DNA of 64,000 nt from JABMMZ01 sp964438995 (lineage in GTDB: Bacteria; Bacteroidota; Bacteroidia; NS11-12g; UBA955), in assembly GCA_964438995.1 (NCBI GenBank), contig CAYTMQ010000009.1, positions 1-64,000 on the forward strand, read 5' to 3'. Under the pieces are notes generated by a model. The model saw only the letters and a program-made list of their open reading frames with translations. It was not told the origin of the DNA and ran no database searches. A program made the position numbers and the translations under genes. Of this stretch, positions 41,733 through 49,897 are shown one piece after another; positions within the stretch are counted from its first letter, which is position 1; the number at the start of each line of letters is the position of its first letter.

Positions 41733-41773
41733 CATACTCAAAGTATGTGAACAATTTTTCGGACCTATGTCCG
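41733..41773. repeat. Pair of small hairpins
   Basis: CATAC-TCAAA-GTATG (41733-41747) and CGGAC-CTAT-GTCCG (41760-41773), both perfect 5-bp stems. They lie between the thioredoxin gene and the promoter of the MORN protein gene. No T-run after the first. Confidence 0.6.
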
Positions 41774-41804
41774 TTTCTCTTCTGTCTTTTTTACTTTATT
41801 CGAT

Positions 41805-41812
41805 TAATTTTG
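41805..41812 (+). promoter_or_regulatory. -7 promoter element (TAATTTTG)
   Basis: Exact TAnnTTTG match ending 4 nt (TATC) before the ATG at 41817. Near-leaderless arrangement. Confidence 0.55.
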
Positions 41813-41816
41813 TATC

Positions 41817-43010
41817 ATGATACTTAAAAACGTATTGATTGGTTGCGCCGTGTTGTCTGTATGTGCTGTAAGTGCACAAACTAAAAAAACGACTACTACA
41901 GCTAAACCACCTGCTACAACAACTACTACAACTAATCCACCAAAACAAGTTTATAGAAAGGTTAGAACTGAAGACCTTCAAAACATCAATGAGGTATACT
42001 ACTTAAATGGTGTGCCTTTTACTGGAACATCAAGCGATTACTTTCCTAATAACACCAAAATGCAAGACATACAATGGGTAAATGGTCTGCTTGATGGTAC
42101 TAAAACAGAATACTTTATTGGAGGCGTTAATGTTAGAGCTAAAATGAACTTTAAAGCTGGCAAACGCAACGGACCATTCATCTATTACCACGACAATGGC
42201 AAAGAAAAATTAAGAGGTAAATACATCGATGATTTATTGGATAGCACAGTTAATGCTTTCTTTGAAAACGGCAATCCTAAATACATCCATAACTACGACA
42301 AAGGTGTAAGAGTGGGTGAAACAATTACCTTTTATAAAAACGGCAACGTAGAGCAGAAAGTGTCACTTAAAAATGAAAAACCTCATGGATTAATGATGAC
42401 ATATTACGAGGCAGGTAACATTAGAATGCAAACCAATTACAACGAAGGCGTTAGAGAAGGTCAATTTTTAAGATACCACTTAACTGGCCTAATTGCTGAA
42501 GAAAGCTATTATAAAAATGGTTATCAAGATAGTGTTTCAAGATACTGGGACAATGTTTTTGGTTCTTTGATGAAGGAAGAATACTATAAAATGGGTAAAA
42601 AAGATGGTACTTGGATCACCTTTAATGAAGCAGGTGATACTTTAACCGTTTTCAATTATAAAAACGATGTTTTAGACGGTCCATATAAAAAATACTTCTC
42701 TGGTGTCATAGATGAAGGTGATGCCAATAATGGTAAAGAAGAAAAATTTGATCCTACAAAATCTAAAAAGAAATACGTAAGAGCCCTTGATGAAATTGGT
42801 AATTACTCTGAAGGTAAATTGGATGGTGAATTTAAAACTGGCTTGTACAACAAAGACAACCACGCCGAAGGAACCTATTCTAAGGGCATTATGGTAGGAG
42901 AGTGGAAGTATTACAATGCCAGTGGTAAAATGGTACTACACGAAAAGTATAACGAAGATGGTGAACTCATCTACCAAAAACCAAAATTACAACAATTGAA
43001 AAACGACTAG
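41817..43010 (+). CDS. Secreted MORN/YwqK-repeat protein
   Basis: A 397-aa exported protein: signal MILKNVLIGCAVLSVCAVSAQ, a Thr/Pro-rich linker (about 22-45), then about ten MORN_2-type repeats of 22-24 residues with the pattern (G)xxxxYYxNGxxxxxxxYKxGxxxG. Examples are NGPFIYYHDNGKEKLRGKY, HGLMMTYYEAGNIRMQTNY and EGQFLRYHLTGLIAEESYY. Such repeats form elongated beta structures. They are annotated in other bacteria as antitoxin-like, without evidence of a toxin here. It overlaps the convergent msrBA gene by 4 nt. Confidence 0.82.
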   Translation: MILKNVLIGCAVLSVCAVSAQTKKTTTTAKPPATTTTTTNPPKQVYRKVRTEDLQNINEVYYLNGVPFTGTSSDYFPNNTKMQDIQWVNGLLDGTKTEYFIGGVNVRAKMNFKAGKRNGPFIYYHDNGKEKLRGKYIDDLLDSTVNAFFENGNPKYIHNYDKGVRVGETITFYKNGNVEQKVSLKNEKPHGLMMTYYEAGNIRMQTNYNEGVREGQFLRYHLTGLIAEESYYKNGYQDSVSRYWDNVFGSLMKEEYYKMGKKDGTWITFNEAGDTLTVFNYKNDVLDGPYKKYFSGVIDEGDANNGKEEKFDPTKSKKKYVRALDEIGNYSEGKLDGEFKTGLYNKDNHAEGTYSKGIMVGEWKYYNASGKMVLHEKYNEDGELIYQKPKLQQLKND

Positions 43011-44089
43011 TTTTTCAAACGGTCTTTAAACACCTTTTCAAATTTTTCTAGTTTAGGCATAATCACCATCTTGCAATATGGTTGATTCATGTTGTTCTCA
43101 AAATAATCTTGATGATAATTTTCAGCCTTGTAAAACACTTTTAATGGCTCTACTTTGGTCACGATAGGACTGCTATAAACTCCTGAAGCATTTAAATCTT
43201 TTATCAGAGATTCTGACTTTAATTTTTGATTGGCATCTTTATAAAATATCACCGAACGGTATTGGGTACCTTCGTCTGCACCCTGTCTGTTTAAAGTTGT
43301 TGGATCGTGGACTGTAAAGAAGACTTTAAGAATTTCATCAATAGAAGTAATTGAAGGATCAAAGATGATTTGAACTACTTCAGCGTGATTGGTAGAACCA
43401 GTGCAAACTTCAGCGTATGTTGGATTGGCAACATTGCCACCAGAATAACCAGCTACTACAGAAGTAACGCCTTTTAAACTTTCGTAAACTGCTTCTGTAC
43501 ACCAGAAACAACCGCCTCCTAAAACCAAGGTATCTGAAGTTGCGTTGGCTACTTTGAATAAATTGGCCTTTTTGAAATCAATTGAAACAGAATTGACACA
43601 ATAGCGTTTACCTGTAGCGGTAGGACCGTCGTCAAACAAATGTCCGAGGTGACCGCCGCAATTGGCGCACATAATTTCGGTTCTAACCATACCGTGAGAA
43701 TAGTCGACTTCCGTTTTTATTTTACCACCTCTTATTTCATTATCAAAGCTAGGCCAGCCGCACTCAGAATCAAATTTCATATCAGATTTAAACAGAGGAT
43801 TACCACATGCCGCACAGGTATAATAGCCAGTATCTTTGTTAAGTAACCATTTACCTGTAAAAGGTGATTCGGTTCCTTTTTCTCTTAGAATATAATATTC
43901 TTCTTCTGATAACTTTGATTTCCAAAATGAGTCAGATTGGTTGGCCATACTTGAATCAGCAACGGGCATTCCATTCACCAATTCTGTTTTTGTTGAAGTA
44001 TTATTAGATGGCTGTTGAGCACATGCACTTAAACCAATAGAAATTGGAATAATGATAGCCATTTTAAGCATCTTGAGTGATTGTTTCAT
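43007..44089 (-). CDS. Peptide methionine sulfoxide reductase MsrB-MsrA fusion, lipoprotein
   Basis: A 360-aa bifunctional repair enzyme for oxidised methionine in envelope proteins. Lipoprotein signal MKQSLKMLKMAIIIPISIGL with lipobox SAC. MsrB domain first (about 55-175): two Zn CxxC pairs (CAAC, CANC) and the catalytic Cys in GKRYCVNSVS near 164. MsrA domain second (about 183-355): catalytic GCFWCTEAVYE near 193, GTQYRS and YHQDYF. Most fusions have MsrA first, so the B-A order with a lipid anchor is less common. Monocistronic; tail-to-tail overlap with the MORN protein gene. Confidence 0.93.
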   Translation of the reverse strand: MKQSLKMLKMAIIIPISIGLSACAQQPSNNTSTKTELVNGMPVADSSMANQSDSFWKSKLSEEEYYILREKGTESPFTGKWLLNKDTGYYTCAACGNPLFKSDMKFDSECGWPSFDNEIRGGKIKTEVDYSHGMVRTEIMCANCGGHLGHLFDDGPTATGKRYCVNSVSIDFKKANLFKVANATSDTLVLGGGCFWCTEAVYESLKGVTSVVAGYSGGNVANPTYAEVCTGSTNHAEVVQIIFDPSITSIDEILKVFFTVHDPTTLNRQGADEGTQYRSVIFYKDANQKLKSESLIKDLNASGVYSSPIVTKVEPLKVFYKAENYHQDYFENNMNQPYCKMVIMPKLEKFEKVFKDRLKN

Positions 44090-44194
44090 AATTGACTAAC
44101 AAGATTAACAAATCTTTAGTATAGAAGTTTTTTAAAAATGGATGAAGGGTAAATATTAAACGATAGAGTAGAGGATAATCAACCGATAAGTCAA

Positions 44195-45742
44195 TTAATT
44201 CAACACATCACCAGAATCGTTGTAGATATTGAAATTGGTTAAGTGATACGTACTATCTTCTGTGATCTTAACCCATTTCTTGTGTTTCCAAAGCCATTGG
44301 AAACGCACACTTTTAAAACCACCTTTTGTCAAATAGGCTTTGATGATTGGGTTGACTTTTAAAGTAAGTTTGCTAATGTTCTGAGTATCCCAGATATAGC
44401 TCAATTTCTCCTCAATATTATCACTTAAAAGCATGCTAGAAACAACAGTTCCAGTACCATTGCAACTAGGACACAATTCGCTGGTGTTGATATTGATTTC
44501 TGGTCTAACCCTTTCGCGGGTAATCTGCACCAATCCAAATTTGCTCATTGGAAGAATGTTGTGCTTAGAGCGGTCTGGCTTCATGGCCAAAGTCAAAGCA
44601 TCTAACAATTCTTTTCTGTGATTCGGGTTTTTGAGGTCTATAAAATCAATTACTATAATACCACCAAGATCTCTAAGTCGTAACTGACGAGCAATCTCTT
44701 TGGTGGCTTCAATATTGATTTTTAGGGCATTTTCTTGTTGACTTTCAGCATCGGTTGTTTTTCTGCCACTGTTAACGTCAATGACGTGCATGGCTTCAGT
44801 ATGCTCGATAATCAAATAAGCACCGTTGCTAAACATTACGTTTTTGCCAAACGAAGCTTTAATTTGTTTGTCGATACCGAAGTGCTGAAAAATTGGCACT
44901 TTGCTGTTGTACAAACGCACCAAACCTTCTCTTCCTGGAGCGATGTTGTTGATATACTCTTTAAGTTTAGCAGCATATTCAGCATCGTTTACATGGATAT
45001 TTGAGAATTCGTCGTTCAATAAATCTCTAAGGAGAGATTCTGTACGAGAGATTTCACCGAGTACTTTGTAAGGAGGGTTGGCATGGCGAGCAGCAGTAAT
45101 CATGTGCTCCCATTGTTTGATTAGGTTGTTTAGGTCGAGTTCGATTTCTTCTATTCCGGCTTCTTCAGCAATGGTTCGGATAATAACACCAAAGTTCTTA
45201 GGCTTAAGCTTATCGACCATTTGTTTCAAACGTTTCTTGTGATTAGCGTCTGAAATTTTCTTAGAAATAGAGGTTGTTTTACCGAAAGGTACTAGAACAC
45301 AGAATCTACCGGCAAAAGATAGGTCGCATGTAATACGCGGACCTTTATTACCAATTGGTTCTTTAAAGATTTGAACGAGTAATTGATCACCCTTTTTAAG
45401 GACTTCGCTAACCTTACCTGTTTTAACAATTTCTTCTTCAACGGAGAATTCGTCTAGGTTTGGATTTTTGAGTCCACCTTGAGTAACAATGGTAGTAAGT
45501 TTTTTAACGGAGCGGAAATTGATACCTAAGTCGGTATAATGTAAGAACGCGTCTCTCTCATGGCCGACATCCAAAAATGCGGCATTAAGATTAGGCATGA
45601 TTTTTTTGACCTTAGCAAGATATACATCACCGATCTGAAAAGAAGAGACAGACTCCTCTTTGTGGAGTTCAGTCAGTTGTTTGTTATAAATTAGGGCTAA
45701 GTCTATGCCATTTGCATTGCGATCAATGACAAGCTCATTCAC
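44195..45742 (-). CDS. rng: Ribonuclease E/G family protein
   Basis: A 515-aa endoribonuclease of the RNase G type, without the long disordered RNase E tail. S1 domain (about 35-125), then RNase H- and DNase I-like subdomains. Catalytic Asp residues lie in HVIDVNSGR (about 316) and IVIDFIDLKN (about 362). The Zn-link motif CPSCNGTG near 424 holds the dimer. Role: rRNA processing and mRNA decay. It is the last gene of a minus-strand group HU-TPR-29-aa basic protein-rng, so ribosome assembly is a plausible common theme. Confidence 0.94.
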   Translation of the reverse strand: MNELVIDRNANGIDLALIYNKQLTELHKEESVSSFQIGDVYLAKVKKIMPNLNAAFLDVGHERDAFLHYTDLGINFRSVKKLTTIVTQGGLKNPNLDEFSVEEEIVKTGKVSEVLKKGDQLLVQIFKEPIGNKGPRITCDLSFAGRFCVLVPFGKTTSISKKISDANHKKRLKQMVDKLKPKNFGVIIRTIAEEAGIEEIELDLNNLIKQWEHMITAARHANPPYKVLGEISRTESLLRDLLNDEFSNIHVNDAEYAAKLKEYINNIAPGREGLVRLYNSKVPIFQHFGIDKQIKASFGKNVMFSNGAYLIIEHTEAMHVIDVNSGRKTTDAESQQENALKINIEATKEIARQLRLRDLGGIIVIDFIDLKNPNHRKELLDALTLAMKPDRSKHNILPMSKFGLVQITRERVRPEININTSELCPSCNGTGTVVSSMLLSDNIEEKLSYIWDTQNISKLTLKVNPIIKAYLTKGGFKSVRFQWLWKHKKWVKITEDSTYHLTNFNIYNDSGDVLN

Positions 45743-45765
45743 AATAGAAAGAAAATAAGGTCAGA

Positions 45766-45855
45766 TTACTTCTTCTTATGACGATTTTTTCTCAATCTTT
45801 TTTTACGTTTGTGAGTAGCAATTTTGTGTCTTTTTCTTTTTTTTCCGCTTGGCAT
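45766..45855 (-). CDS. 29-aa Lys/Arg-rich protein, AURKAIP1/COX24 (mS38)-like
   Basis: A tiny reading frame: ATG at 45855, stop TAA at 45766. The protein starts MPSGKKRKRHKIATHK and ends RLRKNRHKKK; almost two thirds of its residues are basic. It fits the short Bacteroidota proteins annotated with an AURKAIP1/COX24 domain, the family of mitochondrial ribosomal protein mS38. A small-subunit ribosomal or ribosome-associated role is therefore likely. It lies 23 nt upstream of rng and 31 nt downstream of the TPR gene, as part of the same transcript. Coding is supported by the non-random composition and the motif, not by length. Confidence 0.82.
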   Translation of the reverse strand: MPSGKKRKRHKIATHKRKKRLRKNRHKKK

Positions 45856-45886
45856 AATTGTTTAAAATATCTTTTTGTTAGGTTGT

Positions 45887-46669
45887 TTATTTAATCGTCT
45901 GAGCTTTATCGGCCCAAACTTTTGCTTCTGTTTCATTACCCATCATCTGGTAAGTTTTTACTATTTCCAAATAGAAACTTTGATTTTGGGGTTGCAAAGA
46001 TACTAATTTTTTGAATCTTCCAATAGCTTTTTCGTATTGATTTGATTCTTGAGCCAATTTACCCAAATAATACAGTGCATCTATGTGGTTTGAATCGGTT
46101 CTTGATACCTCTAAAAGTAATTTAGCTGGTTGCATCATCAAAGCAGTCTCAGCCGGAGGTTCAAAACGATTCACATTATATACAGTTACTGCCAAATCTA
46201 CTTTAGCATCTAAATTCTTAGGATTTAAATTCAAGCAGTATTCTAAATTGGATTTTGCCTTTTTAAACAACATCAATTCATTTTTTCCTTCTTCTGTGGC
46301 CATCAAGAAATATCTAGCTGCCATATGGTATCTGTGTTCAGATTTTTGAATGCCTGCCAATCTTTCAGATAAAATACCAGCATATATATATTGCTTCATG
46401 GTATCTAAAAGTTGAATAGACAGAGACAATTTGGTTGTGTCATTAGAGGTAAGTACATCAGGTTTAACCAAAGTTGTACTATTGCCAATGTTCTTTAAAA
46501 CAGATTCAAATTCTGATTCAGTTTGAACACGCATTTCTTTGGCTCTCTTTTCTTGAAGAGCTTTAAAGTCTATCGAGGCCTTGTTAGATTTTCGGCCAAG
46601 ATAAGTGAGGCTAACCGTTAAAACGATAAAAGCAACCAATAAGGTTGCTTTTATAACTTTCAATTTCAT
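45887..46669 (-). CDS. Membrane-anchored TPR protein
   Basis: A 260-aa protein with an N-terminal hydrophobic anchor (about 5-24, VIKATLLVAFIVLTVSLTYLG) and C-terminal tetratricopeptide repeats: LFKKAKSNLEYCLNLNPKNL (about 134), DALYYLGKLAQESNQYEKAI and NQSFYLEIVKTYQMMGNETE. It is probably a periplasmic or cytoplasmic-membrane scaffold. It lies 9 nt downstream of the HU gene and upstream of the 29-aa gene and rng. The grouping suggests a link to ribosome or RNA metabolism, but its own role is unknown. Confidence 0.8.
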   Translation of the reverse strand: MKLKVIKATLLVAFIVLTVSLTYLGRKSNKASIDFKALQEKRAKEMRVQTESEFESVLKNIGNSTTLVKPDVLTSNDTTKLSLSIQLLDTMKQYIYAGILSERLAGIQKSEHRYHMAARYFLMATEEGKNELMLFKKAKSNLEYCLNLNPKNLDAKVDLAVTVYNVNRFEPPAETALMMQPAKLLLEVSRTDSNHIDALYYLGKLAQESNQYEKAIGRFKKLVSLQPQNQSFYLEIVKTYQMMGNETEAKVWADKAQTIK

Positions 46670-46678
46670 TTTGCAAAA

Positions 46679-46999
46679 TTAGTAATCTTTTACTTCTTTT
46701 TTAGGTACAAAATCAGATGGAATACTGGTTTTGATTTTTTCTAAGAAAACTTTTGCTGGTTTGAACTTCGGAATAAAGTGCTCGTCTATCACCAATGCCG
46801 TGTTCTTTGAGATGTTTCTTGCAATTTTCTTGGCCCTTTTCTTTAGGACAAAACTGCCAAAGCCTCTGAAGTAAATGTTCTCGCCTTGAGCCATGTTGTT
46901 CTTCATAACTTTAAAAAAGGATTCCAAAGATTCTGTAACAATAACTTTGTCAATTCCCGTTTTTTCTGAAATTTCGCTGATAATTTCTGCCTTAGTCAT
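46679..46999 (-). CDS. HU/IHF-family DNA-binding protein
   Basis: A 106-aa member of the HU/IHF family of DNA-bending nucleoid proteins. MTKAEIISEISEKTGI is the usual N-terminal helix, GENIYFRGFGSFVLKKRAKK is the family signature, and the DNA-clasping arm follows (ISKNTALVIDEHFIPKFKPAKVF), with Pro near its tip replaced by a longer loop. A short C-terminal tail (TSIPSDFVPKKEVKDY) extends beyond the normal 90-94 residues. First gene of the minus-strand group running to rng; divergent from mutY. Confidence 0.92.
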   Translation of the reverse strand: MTKAEIISEISEKTGIDKVIVTESLESFFKVMKNNMAQGENIYFRGFGSFVLKKRAKKIARNISKNTALVIDEHFIPKFKPAKVFLEKIKTSIPSDFVPKKEVKDY

Positions 47000-47061
47000 A
47001 ATTAGTATGTATTTTTATATTCAAATGTCAATCTTTGTAAAATTTATTTAAACACAAAACT

Positions 47062-48102
47062 ATGCAAAATGTTTCATATATAATCAATTGGTATAAAAAA
47101 AATTTTAGAGATCTGCCATGGAGAGCCACAAATGACCCTTATAAAATATGGTTGTCTGAAATTATTTTACAACAAACTCAAGTCGTACAAGGACTAAATT
47201 ATTATCATCGTTTTATTACGGAGTATCCAACGGTATCAGAGCTTGCAGAAGCACCTGAAGAGGAAGTGTTAAGGTACTGGCAAGGATTGGGTTACTACTC
47301 GAGAGCTAGAAATTTACATAAGACTGCAAAAATTATTAACAGTGTTTATAAAGGCATTTTTCCTAACAATAAAGCCGATTTGTTAAAATTACCAGGAGTG
47401 GGAGATTATACAGCTTCTGCTATTCTCTCTTTCGCTTTTAATCAAGCTTATCCTTGTCTAGATGGAAATGTATTCCGCGTATTATCAAGATATTATGACA
47501 TAGATCTTCCAATTGATGAACCCGCCACTCGTAAGGTGTTTATGGATATTTTAGAGTCAATGATAGTTCATGCCGAACCCAAATTGTTCAATAATGCCAT
47601 GATGGAGCTGGGAGCCACAATATGTAAAAATGATAAACCTAGTTGTCCAAATTGCCCTCTTTATCTTGATTGTCAATCGAGAATCAAAGATATTATCCCT
47701 CAAAGACCTGTCAAGAAAAAGAAGCTAAAAAAGAGACAACGTTTTTTTAATTATCTGTTTATCAGATATAAAGATGATATTTATATCCAAAGACGCTCTG
47801 ATAAGGATATTTGGCATGGTTTGTATGAATTTCCTCTCATAGAATCTGATAAAAAACTACAATTTGATGAATTGCAATCTTCTTTAAATTTGATTCTTAC
47901 AAATTTTGATGATGTAAATTATCTTAAATCTGTTGATGTTAAACACTTGCTCACTCATCAGATAATAAATTGCTCATTTTGGGTGTTTTCGACCAATAGA
48001 AAACCCCAATTTGTCTCTAAAAATTGTTTAAGTATTGATATAAAAAATTACACAGAATATCCCTTTCCAATTTTGATGTCTAAATTTTTATTATCTTTGT
48101 AA
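47062..48102 (+). CDS. mutY: A/G-specific adenine glycosylase
   Basis: Removes adenine mispaired with 8-oxoguanine. 346 residues. Catalytic Glu in WLSEIILQQTQV (about 31-42), helix-hairpin-helix LPGVGDYTA (about 110-118), catalytic Asp in CLDGNVFRVLSRYYDID (near 133). The [4Fe-4S] ligands follow the C-x6-C-x2-C-x5-C pattern in CKNDKPSCPNCPLYLDC (about 189-205). The C-terminal Nudix-like domain recognises the lesion. Its last codons contain a TATCTTTG promoter element for ssb. mutY-ssb-gldE-gldD is a typical Bacteroidota arrangement. Confidence 0.96.
   Translation: MQNVSYIINWYKKNFRDLPWRATNDPYKIWLSEIILQQTQVVQGLNYYHRFITEYPTVSELAEAPEEEVLRYWQGLGYYSRARNLHKTAKIINSVYKGIFPNNKADLLKLPGVGDYTASAILSFAFNQAYPCLDGNVFRVLSRYYDIDLPIDEPATRKVFMDILESMIVHAEPKLFNNAMMELGATICKNDKPSCPNCPLYLDCQSRIKDIIPQRPVKKKKLKKRQRFFNYLFIRYKDDIYIQRRSDKDIWHGLYEFPLIESDKKLQFDELQSSLNLILTNFDDVNYLKSVDVKHLLTHQIINCSFWVFSTNRKPQFVSKNCLSIDIKNYTEYPFPILMSKFLLSL
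48092..48099 (+). promoter_or_regulatory. -7 element upstream of ssb, distal (TATCTTTG)
   Basis: Exact TAnnTTTG match inside the last codons of mutY, 29 nt before the ssb ATG. Duplicated by 48114-48121. Confidence 0.45.
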
Positions 48103-48113
48103 CTTGTTTTTTC

Positions 48114-48121
48114 TATCTTTG
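48114..48121 (+). promoter_or_regulatory. -7 element upstream of ssb, proximal (TATCTTTG)
   Basis: An identical octamer 22 nt after the distal copy, ending 7 nt before the ssb ATG at 48129. Use would give a near-leaderless ssb mRNA. Confidence 0.55.
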
Positions 48122-48128
48122 TAAGTGA

Positions 48129-48545
48129 ATGGTTAACAAAGTTTTTTTATTAGGTCGTCTTGGTAAAGACCCTGAAGTTAGGTACCTCGAAAACAACAGG
48201 GCTGTAGCAAATTTTACGATGGCCACCAACGAAGTGTTTATTGATAAAGCAGGTAATAAAGTTGAGCAAACAGATTGGCACAACATAGAAATGTGGGATG
48301 CGTTAGCCAGAAATGCTGAAAAAGTGCTTAAAAAAGGCAGAACAGTATTTATCGAAGGTAAAATTAAAAACGAAACTTGGACCGATAAAGAAGGTCATAA
48401 ACGCAGCGCTGTTAGAATTAGAGCTCTGCAATTTCAAGTAGTCTCTACTCCAAGTAACCCTGAAAACAACAACTCTATGAACTCTGATAGAAACCATTAC
48501 TCTTCTGAAGAGCACAATGAGTCTGGTGATAACTTGCCATTTTAA
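48129..48545 (+). CDS. ssb: Single-stranded DNA-binding protein
   Basis: A 138-aa OB-fold protein that coats single-stranded DNA in replication and repair. MVNKVFLLGRLGKDPEVRYL is the canonical start; WHNIEMWDALARNAEKVLKKG and FIEGKIKNETW complete the fold. The tail is Asn/Ser-rich and ends DNLPF, the partner-binding acidic tip. It lies between mutY and gldE with a duplicated promoter element upstream. Confidence 0.96.
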   Translation: MVNKVFLLGRLGKDPEVRYLENNRAVANFTMATNEVFIDKAGNKVEQTDWHNIEMWDALARNAEKVLKKGRTVFIEGKIKNETWTDKEGHKRSAVRIRALQFQVVSTPSNPENNNSMNSDRNHYSSEEHNESGDNLPF

Positions 48546-48556
48546 TGACCATATAA

Positions 48557-49897
48557 ATGACAGACGACCCTTACCCTTTACAAATATTACTCCAAGCCAA
48601 TAGCATTCTAAACCCAAATCTGGCCCAAGAAAGTTATACCTATATCTTTGGTACTCTTTTCTTCTTGGTGCTTATGATCATAACTTCAGGATTATTCTCT
48701 GCTTCTGAAAATGCGCTTTTCTCTCTTTCTGCTAAAGATAGGGAAGATTTAAAACAAAGCGATTCGTCTGCAAATAGAGCAATCCTTAATTTACTCAGTC
48801 AACCCAAAAAACTCCTTGCTACCATTTTGGTCGGCAACAATTTTGTTAATGTGAGTTTTGTTGTAGTCAGTTCTGTTTGGTTAGAAACTATCTTTAATCC
48901 TGAAATGAATGAGTACCTCGACTTTGCAATAAAAGTTGTAGTGGTGACTCTGGTTTTGTTGTTATTTGGTGAAGTAGTACCTAAAGTATATGCCACTAAA
49001 AAGAACATAGCCATTTCTAAATTAATGGCGATTCCTCTTTTGGTGTGTCAGAAAGTGTTTGCTTTCTTGGTTGTGCCAATGGTTAAATTCACTTCTGTAA
49101 TTGACAAACGTGTTAAAATTCACGAGCACACTGTTTCTGCAGATGAATTGACCCACGCAATTGATATCACATCTGATAGCACTACAGGTTCACAAGAAAA
49201 GGAAATCCTTAAAGGCATTGTCAATTTTGGCAATAAAACTGTGACTCAAATCATGAAAGGTAGGGTAGATGTTGCAGCTTTGGAAGTTTCTATGCCTTTT
49301 GATGAAATGCTCTCTAAAGTGAACGAACTTGGATATAGCCGTCTGCCAGTTTACAACGAAACATTTGATAACATCGAAGGTATTCTTTACATCAAAGAAA
49401 TATTGCCACACTTATATAAGCCAGATTCATTCGAGTGGAAATCCATTTTGAAACCGGCTTTCTTCGTGCCAGAAAACAAAAGAATAGATCTATTGCTTTC
49501 AGAATTTCAAGAAGAACGCATGCACATGGCAATAGTGGTTGATGAGTATGGTGGCAAACTCGGTATCGTTACCATGGAAGATATCCTCGAGGAAATCTTT
49601 GGTGAAATCAATGATGAATTTGATGAAGAACTACTTACCTATAGCAAAATTGATGAAAACAAATACATCGTTGAAGGTAAGTTGTTGATCAATGATTTTT
49701 GTAAAATTACGCAAACCGAAAACGATTTTTTTGATACAGTAAAAGGGGATGCAGAAACTGTTGCCGGATTGCTCTTAGAAATCAATGGCAGAATTCCTGC
49801 ACGAAATGAAACAATAATATTCAAACAATTCAGTTTTACAATTGAATCTGTTGATAACAGACGCATTAAACGTATAAAAGTTGAAATACAACCATGA
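48557..49897 (+). CDS. gldE: Gliding motility-associated protein GldE (CNNM/CBS/CorC)
   Basis: A 446-aa membrane protein of the CNNM/HlyC-CorC type. DUF21 membrane domain with about four helices (about 28-165; SASENALFSLSAKDRE), a CBS pair (about 215-335; DVAALEVSMPFDEML, HMAIVVDEYGGKLGIVTMED), and a C-terminal CorC_HlyC domain (about 350-446). In Flavobacterium GldE supports the Gld/T9SS machinery and is encoded just upstream of gldD. The same order here, with a 4-nt overlap into gldD, supports this name over a generic hemolysin-like label. Confidence 0.92.
   Translation: MTDDPYPLQILLQANSILNPNLAQESYTYIFGTLFFLVLMIITSGLFSASENALFSLSAKDREDLKQSDSSANRAILNLLSQPKKLLATILVGNNFVNVSFVVVSSVWLETIFNPEMNEYLDFAIKVVVVTLVLLLFGEVVPKVYATKKNIAISKLMAIPLLVCQKVFAFLVVPMVKFTSVIDKRVKIHEHTVSADELTHAIDITSDSTTGSQEKEILKGIVNFGNKTVTQIMKGRVDVAALEVSMPFDEMLSKVNELGYSRLPVYNETFDNIEGILYIKEILPHLYKPDSFEWKSILKPAFFVPENKRIDLLLSEFQEERMHMAIVVDEYGGKLGIVTMEDILEEIFGEINDEFDEELLTYSKIDENKYIVEGKLLINDFCKITQTENDFFDTVKGDAETVAGLLLEINGRIPARNETIIFKQFSFTIESVDNRRIKRIKVEIQP

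Noticed and set aside
41817..43010. Toxin-antitoxin module from YwqK-like repeats
   Set aside because: The repeat label is antitoxin-like by database naming only. No toxin gene adjoins and the protein has a signal peptide.
44090..44194. Terminator or regulatory RNA between msrBA and rng
   Set aside because: Only a weak AAGATT/AATCTT pairing without a T-run; not enough to call.
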